Origin: Armatimonadetes bacterium UBA5352
GTDB taxonomy: Bacteria > Armatimonadota > Zipacnadia > Zipacnadales > UBA5352
Length of the DNA stretch: 29,265 bases
Direction: 5' to 3'
Assembly (NCBI GenBank): GCA_002411015.1
Contig: DHPY01000014.1
Coordinates: forward strand, 1 to 29,265
Made by a program: the position numbers and the translations under genes. A model generated the notes under the pieces. The model did not search any database. It worked only from the letters and a program-made list of their open reading frames with translations, and was not told the origin of the DNA. Positions 1 through 7,813 of this stretch are shown here, one piece after another. Position 1 is the stretch's first letter. Each line of letters opens with the position of its first letter.

Positions 1-48
1 GTTTTTCAAAGGCGCTGCACTAGGTCGCGCGAGGCAAGATGTCAAGCC

Positions 49-80
49 GCGGGACGCCTTCGTGCTCGGAGGCGTCCCGC
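49..80. terminator. GC-rich perfect hairpin, possible terminator
   Basis: An 11-bp perfect inverted repeat (arms 49-59 and 70-80) encloses a 10-nt loop. It lies about 150 bp beyond the stop of the minus-strand radical SAM gene. There is no long T tract on either side, so it could be a weak or Rho-assisted terminator, or the end of a gene outside the window. Positions 1-229 contain no convincing gene. Confidence 0.5.
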
Positions 81-117
81 TTCGTCATCCACGGATTGCG
101 CGCGAGTGGTGCGATGG

Positions 118-143
118 CGACATGGAGGGGCGACATGGAGGGG
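118..143. repeat. 13-bp perfect tandem duplication
   Basis: The 13-mer starting CGACATGGAG occurs twice head to tail (118-130 and 131-143) in the non-coding stretch downstream of the radical SAM gene. It looks like a replication-slippage duplication. I see no function for it. Confidence 0.7.
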
Positions 144-229
144 CCGCACGAGCGATGTGCGCGAAGCGCATGTCGCGAGGTCGGCCCATCTCCGCCGCGG
201 CGAACCGTGGCTCTGCCGCTTGGGCAGTC

Positions 230-1525
230 TTAGCTCGGTTGCTCGCGCAGGCCGGCGAGCCAGTGTGCGACCCGGCGGTTGTAGATCATGTTCACGCCCC
301 AGACCAGCGGCGTGATTCGCTTGCCCACGCGCCGCGCGATGCTCCTCATGGAGTAGAACCTCTCATAGATCCAGTGGAAGCCGCTCTCCAGTGCGTCGGC
401 GGTCATGCCGACCGGCTCAAAGGTCACGTGTGCGCCGTTGTAGTGGCTCCAGTCGCGGTCCACGATGCGGCCCGCGCTCTCCAGTTCGTGGTACAGCCGC
501 GTACCCGGGAGTGGCGTGAGGATCGAGAACTGGCCGATGTCTATCTCCGCGCGCTCGGCGAAGTCGGCGGTGCGCTCGAAGACGTCCCGGTCATCGCCGT
601 CGAGCCCGAACATGAAGCTACCGACGACCGCGATCCCCGCGTCATGCAGGCGCTTCACCAGCTCGTCGTAGCGCTCGATGGGGTTGAAGCGCTTGCCGAT
701 CCTCGCGAGCTGCGCCTGTGAGATGCTCTCGAAGCCCACGAAGAGCGCTTTGCAGCCCGCCCGCGCCGCCTTCGCGATCAACTCCGGGGTCTTCAGCATG
801 GTCGTGGACGCCTGGCTCCAGAAGGTCTTCCCGGTGTCGGCCCAGCGCGCGAAAAACTCATTGGCGAACTCCGGGCAGCCCATGATGTTGTCATCAACGA
901 GCGTCACCGGCTCCCCGCCAAGTTGCGCGGCCTCCGCGAGGATGTCGTCGATCGGCCGGGTGCGCAGGACGCGCCCGAAGAAGGTCGAGACGGTGCAGAA
1001 TGAGCAGGCGAAGGGGCAGCCGCGGGTGGCCTGCATGACGTACTTCGCGGTGTAGCCCTCGGCCTCGATGAGGTCGCGCCGGGCCGGCGGGATGCTGCTG
1101 GCGGGAGGGAAGCTATCGCCGCGATACAGCGGCTGCAGACCGCCTCCGCGAGCGTCGTCCAGCACCTGAGGCCACAGCCCCTCCGCCTCCCCCACCACCA
1201 CCGCGTCCACATGCCGAAGCGCCTCCTCCGGCAACGCGGAGGCGTGCATGCCACCCATGACCACGGGGATGTGTCTGGCGCGGTAGCGGTCGGCGAGGTC
1301 ATACGCGCGCGGGGCCGCGGCCGTCATCGCGGTGAGCCCGATCAGCTCCGACTCCATCCTCGGGTCCGCGGCCTCAACGCTCTCATCAACGATCGCGATC
1401 GTGTGCTCGGGTGGGGTGAGCGCGGCAACTGTCATCAGCCCGAGCGGGGGAAAGAGCGGCTTCCCGAGACGCACGTCCTCGTGCCGGTAGCGCGCGCCCT
1501 CTGCCGCGATGAGACAGATGTCCAT
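230..1525 (-). CDS. Radical SAM protein with N-terminal B12-binding-like domain
   Basis: A 431-residue protein with the architecture of B12-binding-type radical SAM enzymes. Residues 1-150 form a Rossmann-like B12-binding-type domain. The [4Fe-4S]/SAM cluster motif CX3CX2C follows at C170, C174 and C177 (within RGCPFACSFC), then a radical SAM barrel and a DUF4070-like tail (about 345-431). The canonical cobalamin DxHxxG motif is not visible, so cobalamin binding is uncertain. The ATG at 1525 was chosen because a GGAGG site lies 8 nt upstream and the protein opens with the typical MDICLIAA strand; longer in-frame extensions to 1645 lack family similarity. The gene diverges from pfkB with 179 bp between starts. 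Relatives act in lipid, hopanoid or natural-product modification, but the substrate here cannot be read from sequence. Confidence 0.9.
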   Translation of the reverse strand: MDICLIAAEGARYRHEDVRLGKPLFPPLGLMTVAALTPPEHTIAIVDESVEAADPRMESELIGLTAMTAAAPRAYDLADRYRARHIPVVMGGMHASALPEEALRHVDAVVVGEAEGLWPQVLDDARGGGLQPLYRGDSFPPASSIPPARRDLIEAEGYTAKYVMQATRGCPFACSFCTVSTFFGRVLRTRPIDDILAEAAQLGGEPVTLVDDNIMGCPEFANEFFARWADTGKTFWSQASTTMLKTPELIAKAARAGCKALFVGFESISQAQLARIGKRFNPIERYDELVKRLHDAGIAVVGSFMFGLDGDDRDVFERTADFAERAEIDIGQFSILTPLPGTRLYHELESAGRIVDRDWSHYNGAHVTFEPVGMTADALESGFHWIYERFYSMRSIARRVGKRITPLVWGVNMIYNRRVAHWLAGLREQPS

Positions 1526-1623
1526 CGTCTTCGCCTCCAGTGGGGCCGCGCATCCGCACGTATGATACGACTTCGTTGCAGAGCGGGCGCGTTCCTGCCG
1601 CCACGCGCGCGTCCGGGCCTTTG

Positions 1624-1645
1624 ATGCTCCGGCGCGGAGGAGCAT
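1624..1645 (+). promoter_or_regulatory. Inverted repeat in the leader of the PfkB gene
   Basis: A perfect 7-bp inverted repeat (ATGCTCC at 1624-1630, GGAGCAT at 1639-1645) with an 8-nt loop lies about 60 bp upstream of the pfkB start, in the divergent region shared with the radical SAM gene. It could be an operator or a leader hairpin. No family-specific assignment is possible. A second short palindrome, CGTATGATACG, lies at 1559-1569. Confidence 0.35.
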
Positions 1646-1704
1646 GGGCCAACAGGCGCGAACTACTCCGGAGCACTCTCATCAGCGCCGGGAGGTACCT
1701 TCCT

Positions 1705-2637
1705 TTGTCTCAGATCGTGACCGTGACGATGAACCCCGCCATAGACCGGATCCTCAGGATCGCGCACGTCACTCCCGACCGCAAACTCCGCTGCTCAAGC
1801 AGCAGGCGCGATGCCGGCGGTGGCGGCGTGAACGTGACGCGCGGAATACATACCCTCGGCGGCGACTCGCTCGCCATCTACACCTACGGCGGATACACGG
1901 GCGGGATGTACCGGGAGATCCTGGACGCGGAGGGCCTCCCGAACCTGCCGATTGCCATCAAAGGCCTTACGCGCGAGCATATCATGGTGCTTGAAACCTC
2001 CACCGGCCGCGACTACCGTTTCGGGGAAGATGGCCCGGTGATCAGCCACGATGAGGCAGCCCTCTGCCTGCGGACCATCGCGGACTACCGCCCGGCGCCG
2101 GACTATCTCGTCCTCAGCGGCAGCCTGCCCCCGGGCGTGGGCGACGAGTTCTACGCACAGATCATCCGCAGCGTGGGCGATCGCACCCGGGTCATCGTTG
2201 ACACGACCGCCAGCGCGCTCAAACCGACGCTCGCGGAGGGCGTGTTCCTCATCAAGCCCAATGCCGCAGAGCTTAGTGAGTTGGCAGGCCATCCGGTGGA
2301 GGGGCGGCAGGAGATCGCGGCGGTATCAAGGGAGCTGGTCGCTGAGGGTAAGGTGGAGGTCGTGGTCGCATCGCTCGGCGCGGGAGGCGCGGTGCTCGTC
2401 AGCAAGGACCTCACGGTGCGCGTGCCGGCGCCTGCGGTGCGCGTCGAGAGCAAGGTCGGCGCGGGCGACAGCATGGTCGCGGGGGTGGTGCTCGCCCTCG
2501 ACCGTGGAGAGTCGCTGCTCAACGCGGTGCGCTTCGGCACCGCCGCCGGAGCGGCCGCGGTCATGGACGCGGAGACCGGGCTTGGCTCGCGGCGGAACGC
2601 CGAGCGCCTCTACGCGGAGATTCTGGCGGAGGCATAG
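1705..2637 (+). CDS. PfkB-family hexose-phosphate kinase (1-phosphofructokinase / 6-phosphofructokinase 2 type)
   Basis: A 310-residue ribokinase-fold kinase that phosphorylates a sugar phosphate with ATP, probably fructose-1-phosphate, fructose-6-phosphate or tagatose-6-phosphate. The N-terminus has the FruK/LacC pattern TVTMNPAID and the glycine-rich GGGGVNVTRG substrate loop. The KPNAAEL motif is mid-protein. The C-terminal signature VGAGDS supplies the catalytic base at about D255. The start is taken as TTG at 1705 because GGAGG (1691-1695) lies 9 nt upstream, the length then fits the family (about 310), and the usual IVTVT strand follows at once. The gene stands alone on the plus strand and converges on the ParB-like gene. 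The exact substrate within the 1-phosphofructokinase family cannot be fixed by eye. Confidence 0.9.
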   Translation: MSQIVTVTMNPAIDRILRIAHVTPDRKLRCSSSRRDAGGGGVNVTRGIHTLGGDSLAIYTYGGYTGGMYREILDAEGLPNLPIAIKGLTREHIMVLETSTGRDYRFGEDGPVISHDEAALCLRTIADYRPAPDYLVLSGSLPPGVGDEFYAQIIRSVGDRTRVIVDTTASALKPTLAEGVFLIKPNAAELSELAGHPVEGRQEIAAVSRELVAEGKVEVVVASLGAGGAVLVSKDLTVRVPAPAVRVESKVGAGDSMVAGVVLALDRGESLLNAVRFGTAAGAAAVMDAETGLGSRRNAERLYAEILAEA

Positions 2638-2681
2638 TGACGAGGTGACAGCATGCCGCATTCCCTGTGGGAGCCGGAGCG

Positions 2682-3113
2682 CTACGGACATACGCCCCGC
2701 GGGACGATCGGGAGGTCCTTCACGTACACGTTCCCGTAGTGCTCCGCGACGCGCACGAAGTTGGACAACCAGTCGCCGGCGGTCGAGTAGATGACAAAGG
2801 CATCGACTGACTGGCGCCCGACGTCGATGCTGGCGCGAGTGCGGGTGTGTCCGTCGATCAGGTAGCGCACATATCCGCGATCGGTGAAGTGCTCCTCGAC
2901 CAGCACCGGCACGTCAAGCAGCCCCTCTCGCACCAGTGGCAGCACCAGTTCGTACTTCTCCAGCTCGATGGCATTCTGCGTTGCGATGAGCCTGTGCGCG
3001 GGCACGCGCCGATGCTCCTCCTCGACGCGCACGCCCAGTTGCGCGTAGCCCTCGATCACATCCGCGAGCGAGTGAAGCTGCCTCTCATGCGTGACCAGGT
3101 CCTCGCGCCTCAT
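2682..3113 (-). CDS. Small stand-alone ParB-like (ParB/Srx fold) protein
   Basis: A 143-residue protein resembling an isolated ParB N-terminal/sulfiredoxin-fold domain. It has an opening strand VPAHRLI, a helix ending in LVREGLLDVPVLV, then the signature DGHTRTRAS, which matches the DGHRRxxA/GERRxRA motif of ParB-like CTPase/nuclease domains. No helix-turn-helix or ParB dimer domain follows, so it is not a chromosome-partitioning ParB, and no parA is adjacent. The start at 3113 has GAGG 6 nt upstream; an ATG at 3125 is also possible. Upstream extension to 3353 runs through a REP-like repeat and is unlikely to be coding. Related stand-alone domains include nucleotide-dependent kinases and DNA-modification accessories. 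Its role here is unknown. Confidence 0.7.
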   Translation of the reverse strand: MRREDLVTHERQLHSLADVIEGYAQLGVRVEEEHRRVPAHRLIATQNAIELEKYELVLPLVREGLLDVPVLVEEHFTDRGYVRYLIDGHTRTRASIDVGRQSVDAFVIYSTAGDWLSNFVRVAEHYGNVYVKDLPIVPRGVCP

Positions 3114-3232
3114 CTGCCACCTCATACCACTCCGTCGGATGGGGCTTCCGCGGTACGTGTTCCCGCCGCGCGATGATCTTCCTGCATGCGGGAGGATGCC
3201 CGCTCGCCACACCTGCCGTGTCGTTATGTAGC

Positions 3233-3282
3233 GACGGGCTTCCAGCCCGTCATCTGGCACTACCGCAGGCAGGAATGCCTGC
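3233..3282. repeat. REP/BIME-like paired hairpins in the intergenic gap
   Basis: Two perfect hairpins lie in tandem between the VIT/VWA gene stop and the ParB-like gene. GACGGGC/GCCCGTC (3233-3239 and 3245-3251) has a 5-nt loop, and GCAGGCA/TGCCTGC (3265-3271 and 3276-3282) has a 4-nt loop. The conceptual translation contains GFQPV, a phrase I associate with REP-like repeats mis-called as genes in several environmental phyla. The rest of the 3114-3403 gap shows no gene. Only one copy is visible in this window. Confidence 0.6.
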
Positions 3283-3403
3283 GCCACGAACGGCACGGGA
3301 AGCCGGCCCCTCCGTACGACTCGCGGCGAGAACAGCGAGGTGTGACCGCCCATGAGGACGGTCGCACCTCAGATGCGAGCTCGTTGCTGACCTGACCGGT
3401 CTG

Positions 3404-6076
3404 CTACCGTGCGGCCACAAACCCGATCAGGTTCATGCCCTGCATCCACTCAGGCGTCGTCGGTGAGCTGGCGGCCGTCCAGCCGCCGCTCAGGTCGGTC
3501 TCGCTGATGACGCCCACGAGCGTCTCGCCGCGGTAGAGGCCGCGCAGCAGCGGCGCGAGGATCTCCACCGGCTCGTGCAGGAGCGCGTGATCCGCGGGCA
3601 GATCGCGCACCTCCACGTTGGCAAGTGCGCTGTGCACGGACTCGCGGAAGGCCTCATCGCCGTCGATGATGACGAAGCCGCCGCGCTCGATGAACGCCCG
3701 CAGAGCCTCGGCCTCCGCCTCCGTGACCGCTACCTCGCCCGTGTCCGCGAGGAGGACCGCCTTCAGCGGGCTGTCCGCCGGCAGCGTCGCCAGGTCGGTC
3801 ACGTTGAGCGCGCCTGCGAGGACGGACCCCTCCGGCAGCGTGACCTGATCGCCCGTGATCCACACGGCCATCAGCAGGTCCATCACACGCGGGCGTTGCT
3901 GGTCGCGCAGCTCACCCGCGGCGATAATCGCCTGCTCCGGCGTGCCGATGCAGTCGCTGATGCTGCGCCCACCGTAGGTCTGCCCGAAGGCGTCAGGTCC
4001 GGGCGGCCCGGGAGGTCCGGCGATCCCGACGGGGCCTGCCGGCCCTGCTGGCCCGAGAGCACCGACCGCGGGGCTCATTCGTGCGGCGGTCGGAGCAGCG
4101 AACAGGAAGGCGTCCTTGCTCTCCGCACCGAAGACGCCCTCGTAGCTCACGCCCTCGGGCATCGGCACCGGCTGCTGGATGACGCGCTGCCGGCCGCCCT
4201 CGTTCACGACCGTCTCCTCGACCGCCACGAAGGATGTGTAGGCGGACATCAGCCGGAACTCCAGCGCGAGGTTCGTGACCTGCTCGGCCAGCTTCTTCTC
4301 CTCACCGCCATACATCTGGTCCATCAGGTCCTTGATCCGTGCCCTCGCCCAGATCGAGCCCAGCGCCTCGTTCTCCGGCTCCCGGCGCGGAAGCTCAACC
4401 GCGAGCTTCTGCGACCAGCGCTCCCCGCGCAGCCGGCCGCTCAGCGTGATCTCACCCGAGCCGGGGTCGGTGTAGCGGCCCTTCAGGATGACCGGCTGGT
4501 CCGCGAAGAGATCGGGGATCGGGTTCGGGTAGACATCCGCCACCTGCAGGCCGCCCCAGTCGATCTCGAGGTCGAGCAGGAACGGCCGCTCGATCCGCTC
4601 GTAGAAGCGCTCGACGAACTGCGTCGCCTCCTCGTTCGGGCGGGCATACTGCGCCACGCCGCGACCCACCTCGGCCATCCGGTCGAGCAGGTAGCGGTTG
4701 ATCGAGGAGCCCACGCCGAAGGAGAACAGCCGCGCGCCCCCGAGCTTCTTCTGGATCTCGGCGAGGATCTGGGTCTCATTGCCGATGTAGCCGTCGGTCA
4801 TGAAGGTCACGATGCGCACGCGCTCGGGGTCCGCGGGGTAGTCGAGTGCGGACCTGATGCCCGACAGCATCTCCGTGCCGCCCTCACCGCGCATTGCGTC
4901 TATGTAGGTGAGCGCGCGCTTGATGTTCTCCACCGAGTATGTCAGCGGCTTGTCCGAGAGTTCGGAGGCCTCGTTCGAGAACTTGATCACGCGGAAGCTG
5001 TCGCTCGGGCTCATCTGTGCGATGCACTTGCGCATCGCCTGTTTCGCCCACGCGATCGGCTCGCCTTCCATCGAGCCGGAGCAGTCCACCACGAAGATCA
5101 TCTCTCGCGGCATGATCTCCTGCGGCTCGAAGCGCGCCTTCGGCTGGATCATCAGCGTGAAGTAGCCGCCGGAGTCGCCCTCGCGATGGGTCAGCAGGGC
5201 CATCTGCGGCTGCTCGCCCGCGACATCCCACTGGAGCATGAAGTCCTTGTTGGGGATGGTGTCAAAGGGCTTGAGCGAGACGCTCGCGCGGCGGTTGCCG
5301 TCGCGCGTCATCTCCGCCTCATGCGAGCGGCAGCGCAGGTCCTGGATCGGCACGCCCGCGTCCAGCGTGAGCGAGAGCGCGATGTCATGGCCTGTGCGCT
5401 CCTCCGGCTTGAGCACCGGCGGGGTGATGCGCGAGGCATCGGGCACCTGGTCCGTATCCGGAGCCCAGCCGCCACCGGTCCGGCCGGCGGGCTCACCGGG
5501 GATGTAGCGCGGGCCAACGACCATGGGGAAGACGAACTCGTAGCGCCCGGCGTCGTAGTTGAGCGTCTCGACGTAGTGGATCTCAATGCGTATCTCCGCG
5601 CCGGGTGTGATATTCGCGACCGATTGCGTGAAGATGTTCGGCCGCTCCTGCTCAAGCAGCGAAGCGGTCTGCCCTGCCTCGCGTGCTTCTTCGTAGATCT
5701 CCCGCGCCTCGTCGCGCGTCTTGATGAGCCCACGAATGGTGCGCTCGCCGATGTGCATCGTCATGTCATTGACCGCGGCCTCGTCGGGGAGCGGGAAGAC
5801 GTAGATCGCCTCGATCGTCTCCTCGAAGGGGTTGGCGAAGGTCTGCGTGACGGTGACCTCCGCGACCATCCCGTAGACCGTGGCCTTCACGTCTGTGTGC
5901 TGCAGCGGGAACTCGAGGACACCTTCCCGCGGTTCGCCCTCGCGCGGGATCACCAGCAGAGAGCCCTGAGTGACCTCCCCCGTACTCGCGGCGGGTGCTG
6001 GCGGCTGAGCATACACAGCGATCCCTCCCGCAACGATGAGTGACAGTGCGATGACCGGCATCATGAGACACTTCAC
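3404..6076 (-). CDS. Secreted VIT-VWA protein with Gly-X-Y tract and DUF4159-like C-terminal domain
   Basis: An 890-residue exported protein. Residues 1-24 are a signal peptide ending near AVYAQ. A VIT (vault/inter-alpha-trypsin) domain follows at about 35-180, then a von Willebrand A domain from about 325 with a full MIDAS: DCSGS at 331-335, threonine in GGTEM and aspartate in FMTDGY. This predicts metal-dependent adhesion or ligand binding. A collagen-like stretch of seven Gly-X-Y triplets (675-695; bases 3992-4054) leads into a DUF4159-like domain (about 710-890) with ALRAFIERGGFVIIDGDEAF and a closing SGGW...MNLIGFVAA pattern. The GTG at 6076 is preferred because it gives a compact signal peptide with a G-run about 9 nt upstream; a GTG at 6118 would add 14 residues. 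The gene is followed downstream by the REP-like element. Confidence 0.88.
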   Translation of the reverse strand: MKCLMMPVIALSLIVAGGIAVYAQPPAPAASTGEVTQGSLLVIPREGEPREGVLEFPLQHTDVKATVYGMVAEVTVTQTFANPFEETIEAIYVFPLPDEAAVNDMTMHIGERTIRGLIKTRDEAREIYEEAREAGQTASLLEQERPNIFTQSVANITPGAEIRIEIHYVETLNYDAGRYEFVFPMVVGPRYIPGEPAGRTGGGWAPDTDQVPDASRITPPVLKPEERTGHDIALSLTLDAGVPIQDLRCRSHEAEMTRDGNRRASVSLKPFDTIPNKDFMLQWDVAGEQPQMALLTHREGDSGGYFTLMIQPKARFEPQEIMPREMIFVVDCSGSMEGEPIAWAKQAMRKCIAQMSPSDSFRVIKFSNEASELSDKPLTYSVENIKRALTYIDAMRGEGGTEMLSGIRSALDYPADPERVRIVTFMTDGYIGNETQILAEIQKKLGGARLFSFGVGSSINRYLLDRMAEVGRGVAQYARPNEEATQFVERFYERIERPFLLDLEIDWGGLQVADVYPNPIPDLFADQPVILKGRYTDPGSGEITLSGRLRGERWSQKLAVELPRREPENEALGSIWARARIKDLMDQMYGGEEKKLAEQVTNLALEFRLMSAYTSFVAVEETVVNEGGRQRVIQQPVPMPEGVSYEGVFGAESKDAFLFAAPTAARMSPAVGALGPAGPAGPVGIAGPPGPPGPDAFGQTYGGRSISDCIGTPEQAIIAAGELRDQQRPRVMDLLMAVWITGDQVTLPEGSVLAGALNVTDLATLPADSPLKAVLLADTGEVAVTEAEAEALRAFIERGGFVIIDGDEAFRESVHSALANVEVRDLPADHALLHEPVEILAPLLRGLYRGETLVGVISETDLSGGWTAASSPTTPEWMQGMNLIGFVAAR

Positions 6077-6164
6077 GGCGGACCACCCCCGCGGCAGTGC
6101 GTCTGGTGCGTTGTTCACCGGTCAGACGCGAGACCGCGGAAGATGGTTCCGCGGCATTGCACGA

Positions 6165-6851
6165 TCACTCCGGCAGAGGCGGGAAGTCGCTGAACGTGTT
6201 GCGGTGCCAGGGCACGAAGCGCTCGGTGTCGCAGCCGCCGTCGCCTTGCAGGCGCTTGAGCGCGGCCATGCGCTCGCGGATGCGCGGCAGCATCTCGACC
6301 TGCGTGGTCTGGCTGAGCCACGCGTCGGCCTTCTGCGCCGCCCACGGGGTAACATCCACCTCGATGGAGGGCCCGAGGCCCTGGTGACCGGAGTAGATGT
6401 AGACTAACGGCACGGTGTACGGCTCGCCGTGATCGGCGAGGATGTTCTCGCCGGCCTGCCAGACGATCTCGTCTGTCATCTCGTGCACCGCCGTGTGGTC
6501 GCGGTTGCGGTCGTTGGGCCCCAGCGTGAAGAGCGCCTCCGGGCGGTGCTTGCGAAGCTGCTCGATGAGCAGGCGCGTGAGCCTCCAACCATGCCGCACG
6601 CCCTGGTCGGGCCAGCCGAGGAAGACGCGCTCGCTGATGCCGAGGATGCGGTTACACTCGGCCGCCTCCTCGCGCCGCCGATCCGCTATCGTCTCCGCCC
6701 ACTCTGCCCGGCAGTAGCCTGCGTCGCCGCGCGAGATCGTGACGACCACCACCTGCGCGCCCGCATCGGCATGCGCGGCGATCGTGCCGCCCATCAGTAT
6801 CTCATCGTCGGGATGTGCGCCCCAGATCATGATCCGCTGATACGTCCGCAT
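6165..6851 (-). CDS. PIG-L/LmbE family zinc-dependent N-deacetylase
   Basis: A 228-residue cytoplasmic hydrolase that probably removes acetyl groups from an N-acetylglucosamine-type sugar or conjugate. The family metal/catalytic motif AHPDDE is at residues 12-17 (H13 and D16 as zinc ligands, D15 as base). The second motif DHTAVH is at about 118-123, providing the third ligand. The start at 6851 is supported by AGGAGG 9 nt upstream and by the MIWGAHPDD strand that normally opens the family. It lies upstream of, and in the same direction as, the VIT/VWA gene with an 88-bp gap, so co-transcription is possible. The substrate is unknown; relatives include MshB/BshB (thiol cofactor synthesis) and sugar deacetylases. 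Confidence 0.92.
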   Translation of the reverse strand: MRTYQRIMIWGAHPDDEILMGGTIAAHADAGAQVVVVTISRGDAGYCRAEWAETIADRRREEAAECNRILGISERVFLGWPDQGVRHGWRLTRLLIEQLRKHRPEALFTLGPNDRNRDHTAVHEMTDEIVWQAGENILADHGEPYTVPLVYIYSGHQGLGPSIEVDVTPWAAQKADAWLSQTTQVEMLPRIRERMAALKRLQGDGGCDTERFVPWHRNTFSDFPPLPE

Positions 6852-6940
6852 GAACCACAGCCTCCTATTGGGAACACCGCGCTGCTCCTGGACAGACCTG
6901 CTTACCTGAAGACGACACAATGCAAGTCGCCGTGCAGGAG

Positions 6941-6956
6941 GTCACGTACTCGTGAC
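6941..6956. promoter_or_regulatory. 16-bp palindrome, possible operator between divergent genes
   Basis: GTCACG-N4-CGTGAC is a perfect interrupted palindrome in the 162-bp region between the divergent deacetylase and lipoprotein genes. Its shape suits a dimeric regulator, but no regulator gene is adjacent and no copy was noticed elsewhere in the window. The surrounding region contains no other gene. Confidence 0.35.
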
Positions 6957-7013
6957 GGCGAACTTGGCCCACTCAATGCAGCTACATTACGGCCACACAT
7001 GGAAGGTGCAACG

Positions 7014-7754
7014 ATGCTGCGTCCGCTGTCTGTTCTGCTCCTCTGCGCTGCTGTCATCCTCTTGATCGCTCTGGCCGGTTGTGGCGGAACCTCTACCGAC
7101 GATGGCGGCGCCGTCAGCAGCCTCCGAGTCCTCAGCGGGCAGGTGCTGGCCGCCCAGGAACTGCAGGATGGGAGCGTCCGGGTCACGCCCGAGCCGCTGC
7201 TTGCGGCCGGCGGCGCACCGTTCTCCGGCTATACCTGGACGATCGCCTCGGGCTCGGCGTTCCCTCCCGGCACCTCAGTCGCGGCGCTTACCGGCGTCTT
7301 CAACGGCAGCGGCAACGGCCTCGTGGGCGGCCGGAACTACACCTTCAACGTGCAGGTGAGCGACGGCACGCGCACCGCCACCGGCACCATCACGCTGCAG
7401 GTCGCGGACCTGGCGCCGGGTGAGATCCCGCCACTCGCCGTCCTCCAGCAGCCGATGGGCGTGCCGGTGATCAACCTCCCGGCAGCCCGCGCGAACCAGC
7501 CCTACGGTGCATCGCTGCAGGTCCTCGGCGGCGACCCGCCCTACACCTGGCTGGAGGACACCACCTACGCCGGGCGCGGCGACTTCCAACTCTCAGGCCT
7601 GACCATCGATATGGCGCGCGGCATCGTCCGCGGCACACCGATGAACAGCGCCTCCGGCAAGACCCTGCGCTTCAAGCTTGTCGTCCGCGACAGCACCGGC
7701 GCGACCGCGGCCACCGACGGCATCGGCCCCACCTACCAGATCGTCGTGCAGTAG
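7014..7754 (+). CDS. Lipoprotein with two putative Ig-like (He_PIG/cadherin-like) modules
   Basis: A 246-residue surface lipoprotein. A hydrophobic signal (residues 4-20) ends in the lipobox LAGC with the lipidated cysteine at 23. Two beta-sandwich-like modules follow, about 45-130 and 150-246. Each shows the putative-Ig pattern of a YTW strand, a PPG or GxxxG turn and a closing strand (FNVQVSDGTRTATGTITLQV in module 1, FKLVVRDSTG in module 2). Such modules usually mediate adhesion or carry other domains. ATG at 7014 is chosen because GGAAGG sits 7 nt upstream and it places the signal peptide at the N-terminus; ATG at 6999 would add five residues. The gene is monocistronic and ends before a bidirectional terminator. 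Confidence 0.82.
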   Translation: MLRPLSVLLLCAAVILLIALAGCGGTSTDDGGAVSSLRVLSGQVLAAQELQDGSVRVTPEPLLAAGGAPFSGYTWTIASGSAFPPGTSVAALTGVFNGSGNGLVGGRNYTFNVQVSDGTRTATGTITLQVADLAPGEIPPLAVLQQPMGVPVINLPAARANQPYGASLQVLGGDPPYTWLEDTTYAGRGDFQLSGLTIDMARGIVRGTPMNSASGKTLRFKLVVRDSTGATAATDGIGPTYQIVVQ

Positions 7755-7777
7755 GCCCTCCGGGCCACGCATATACC

Positions 7778-7806
7778 GGACCGGCGTCGCCCCGCGGCGC
7801 CGGTCC
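7778..7806. terminator. Bidirectional hairpin terminator between convergent genes
   Basis: A perfect 9-bp stem, GGACCGGCG/CGCCGGTCC (7778-7786 and 7798-7806), with an 11-nt loop sits exactly between the stops of the lipoprotein (7754) and the oxidoreductase (7814). The placement fits a shared terminator. Confidence 0.65.
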
Positions 7807-7813
7807 GTTCGTC

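Noticed and set aside
2682..3113. Chromosome-partitioning ParB or plasmid origin
   Set aside because: There is no ParA, no helix-turn-helix and no parS-like sites, and the protein is only the N-terminal-type domain.
3186..3395. Short plus-strand frame with GFQPV and similar text
   Set aside because: It is translated REP-like repeat, not a conserved protein. The hairpins explain the open frame.
3575..6043. An 822-codon open frame on the plus strand opposite the VIT/VWA gene
   Set aside because: It is antisense to a gene with clear domains and a signal peptide. Its composition (Arg, His, Asp, Val, Leu rich, no motifs) is the usual mirror of GC-rich codons.
6429..7013. N-terminal extension of the lipoprotein frame by 195 codons
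   Set aside because: It overlaps the deacetylase on the opposite strand. The signal peptide, lipobox and ribosome-binding site place the start at 7014.
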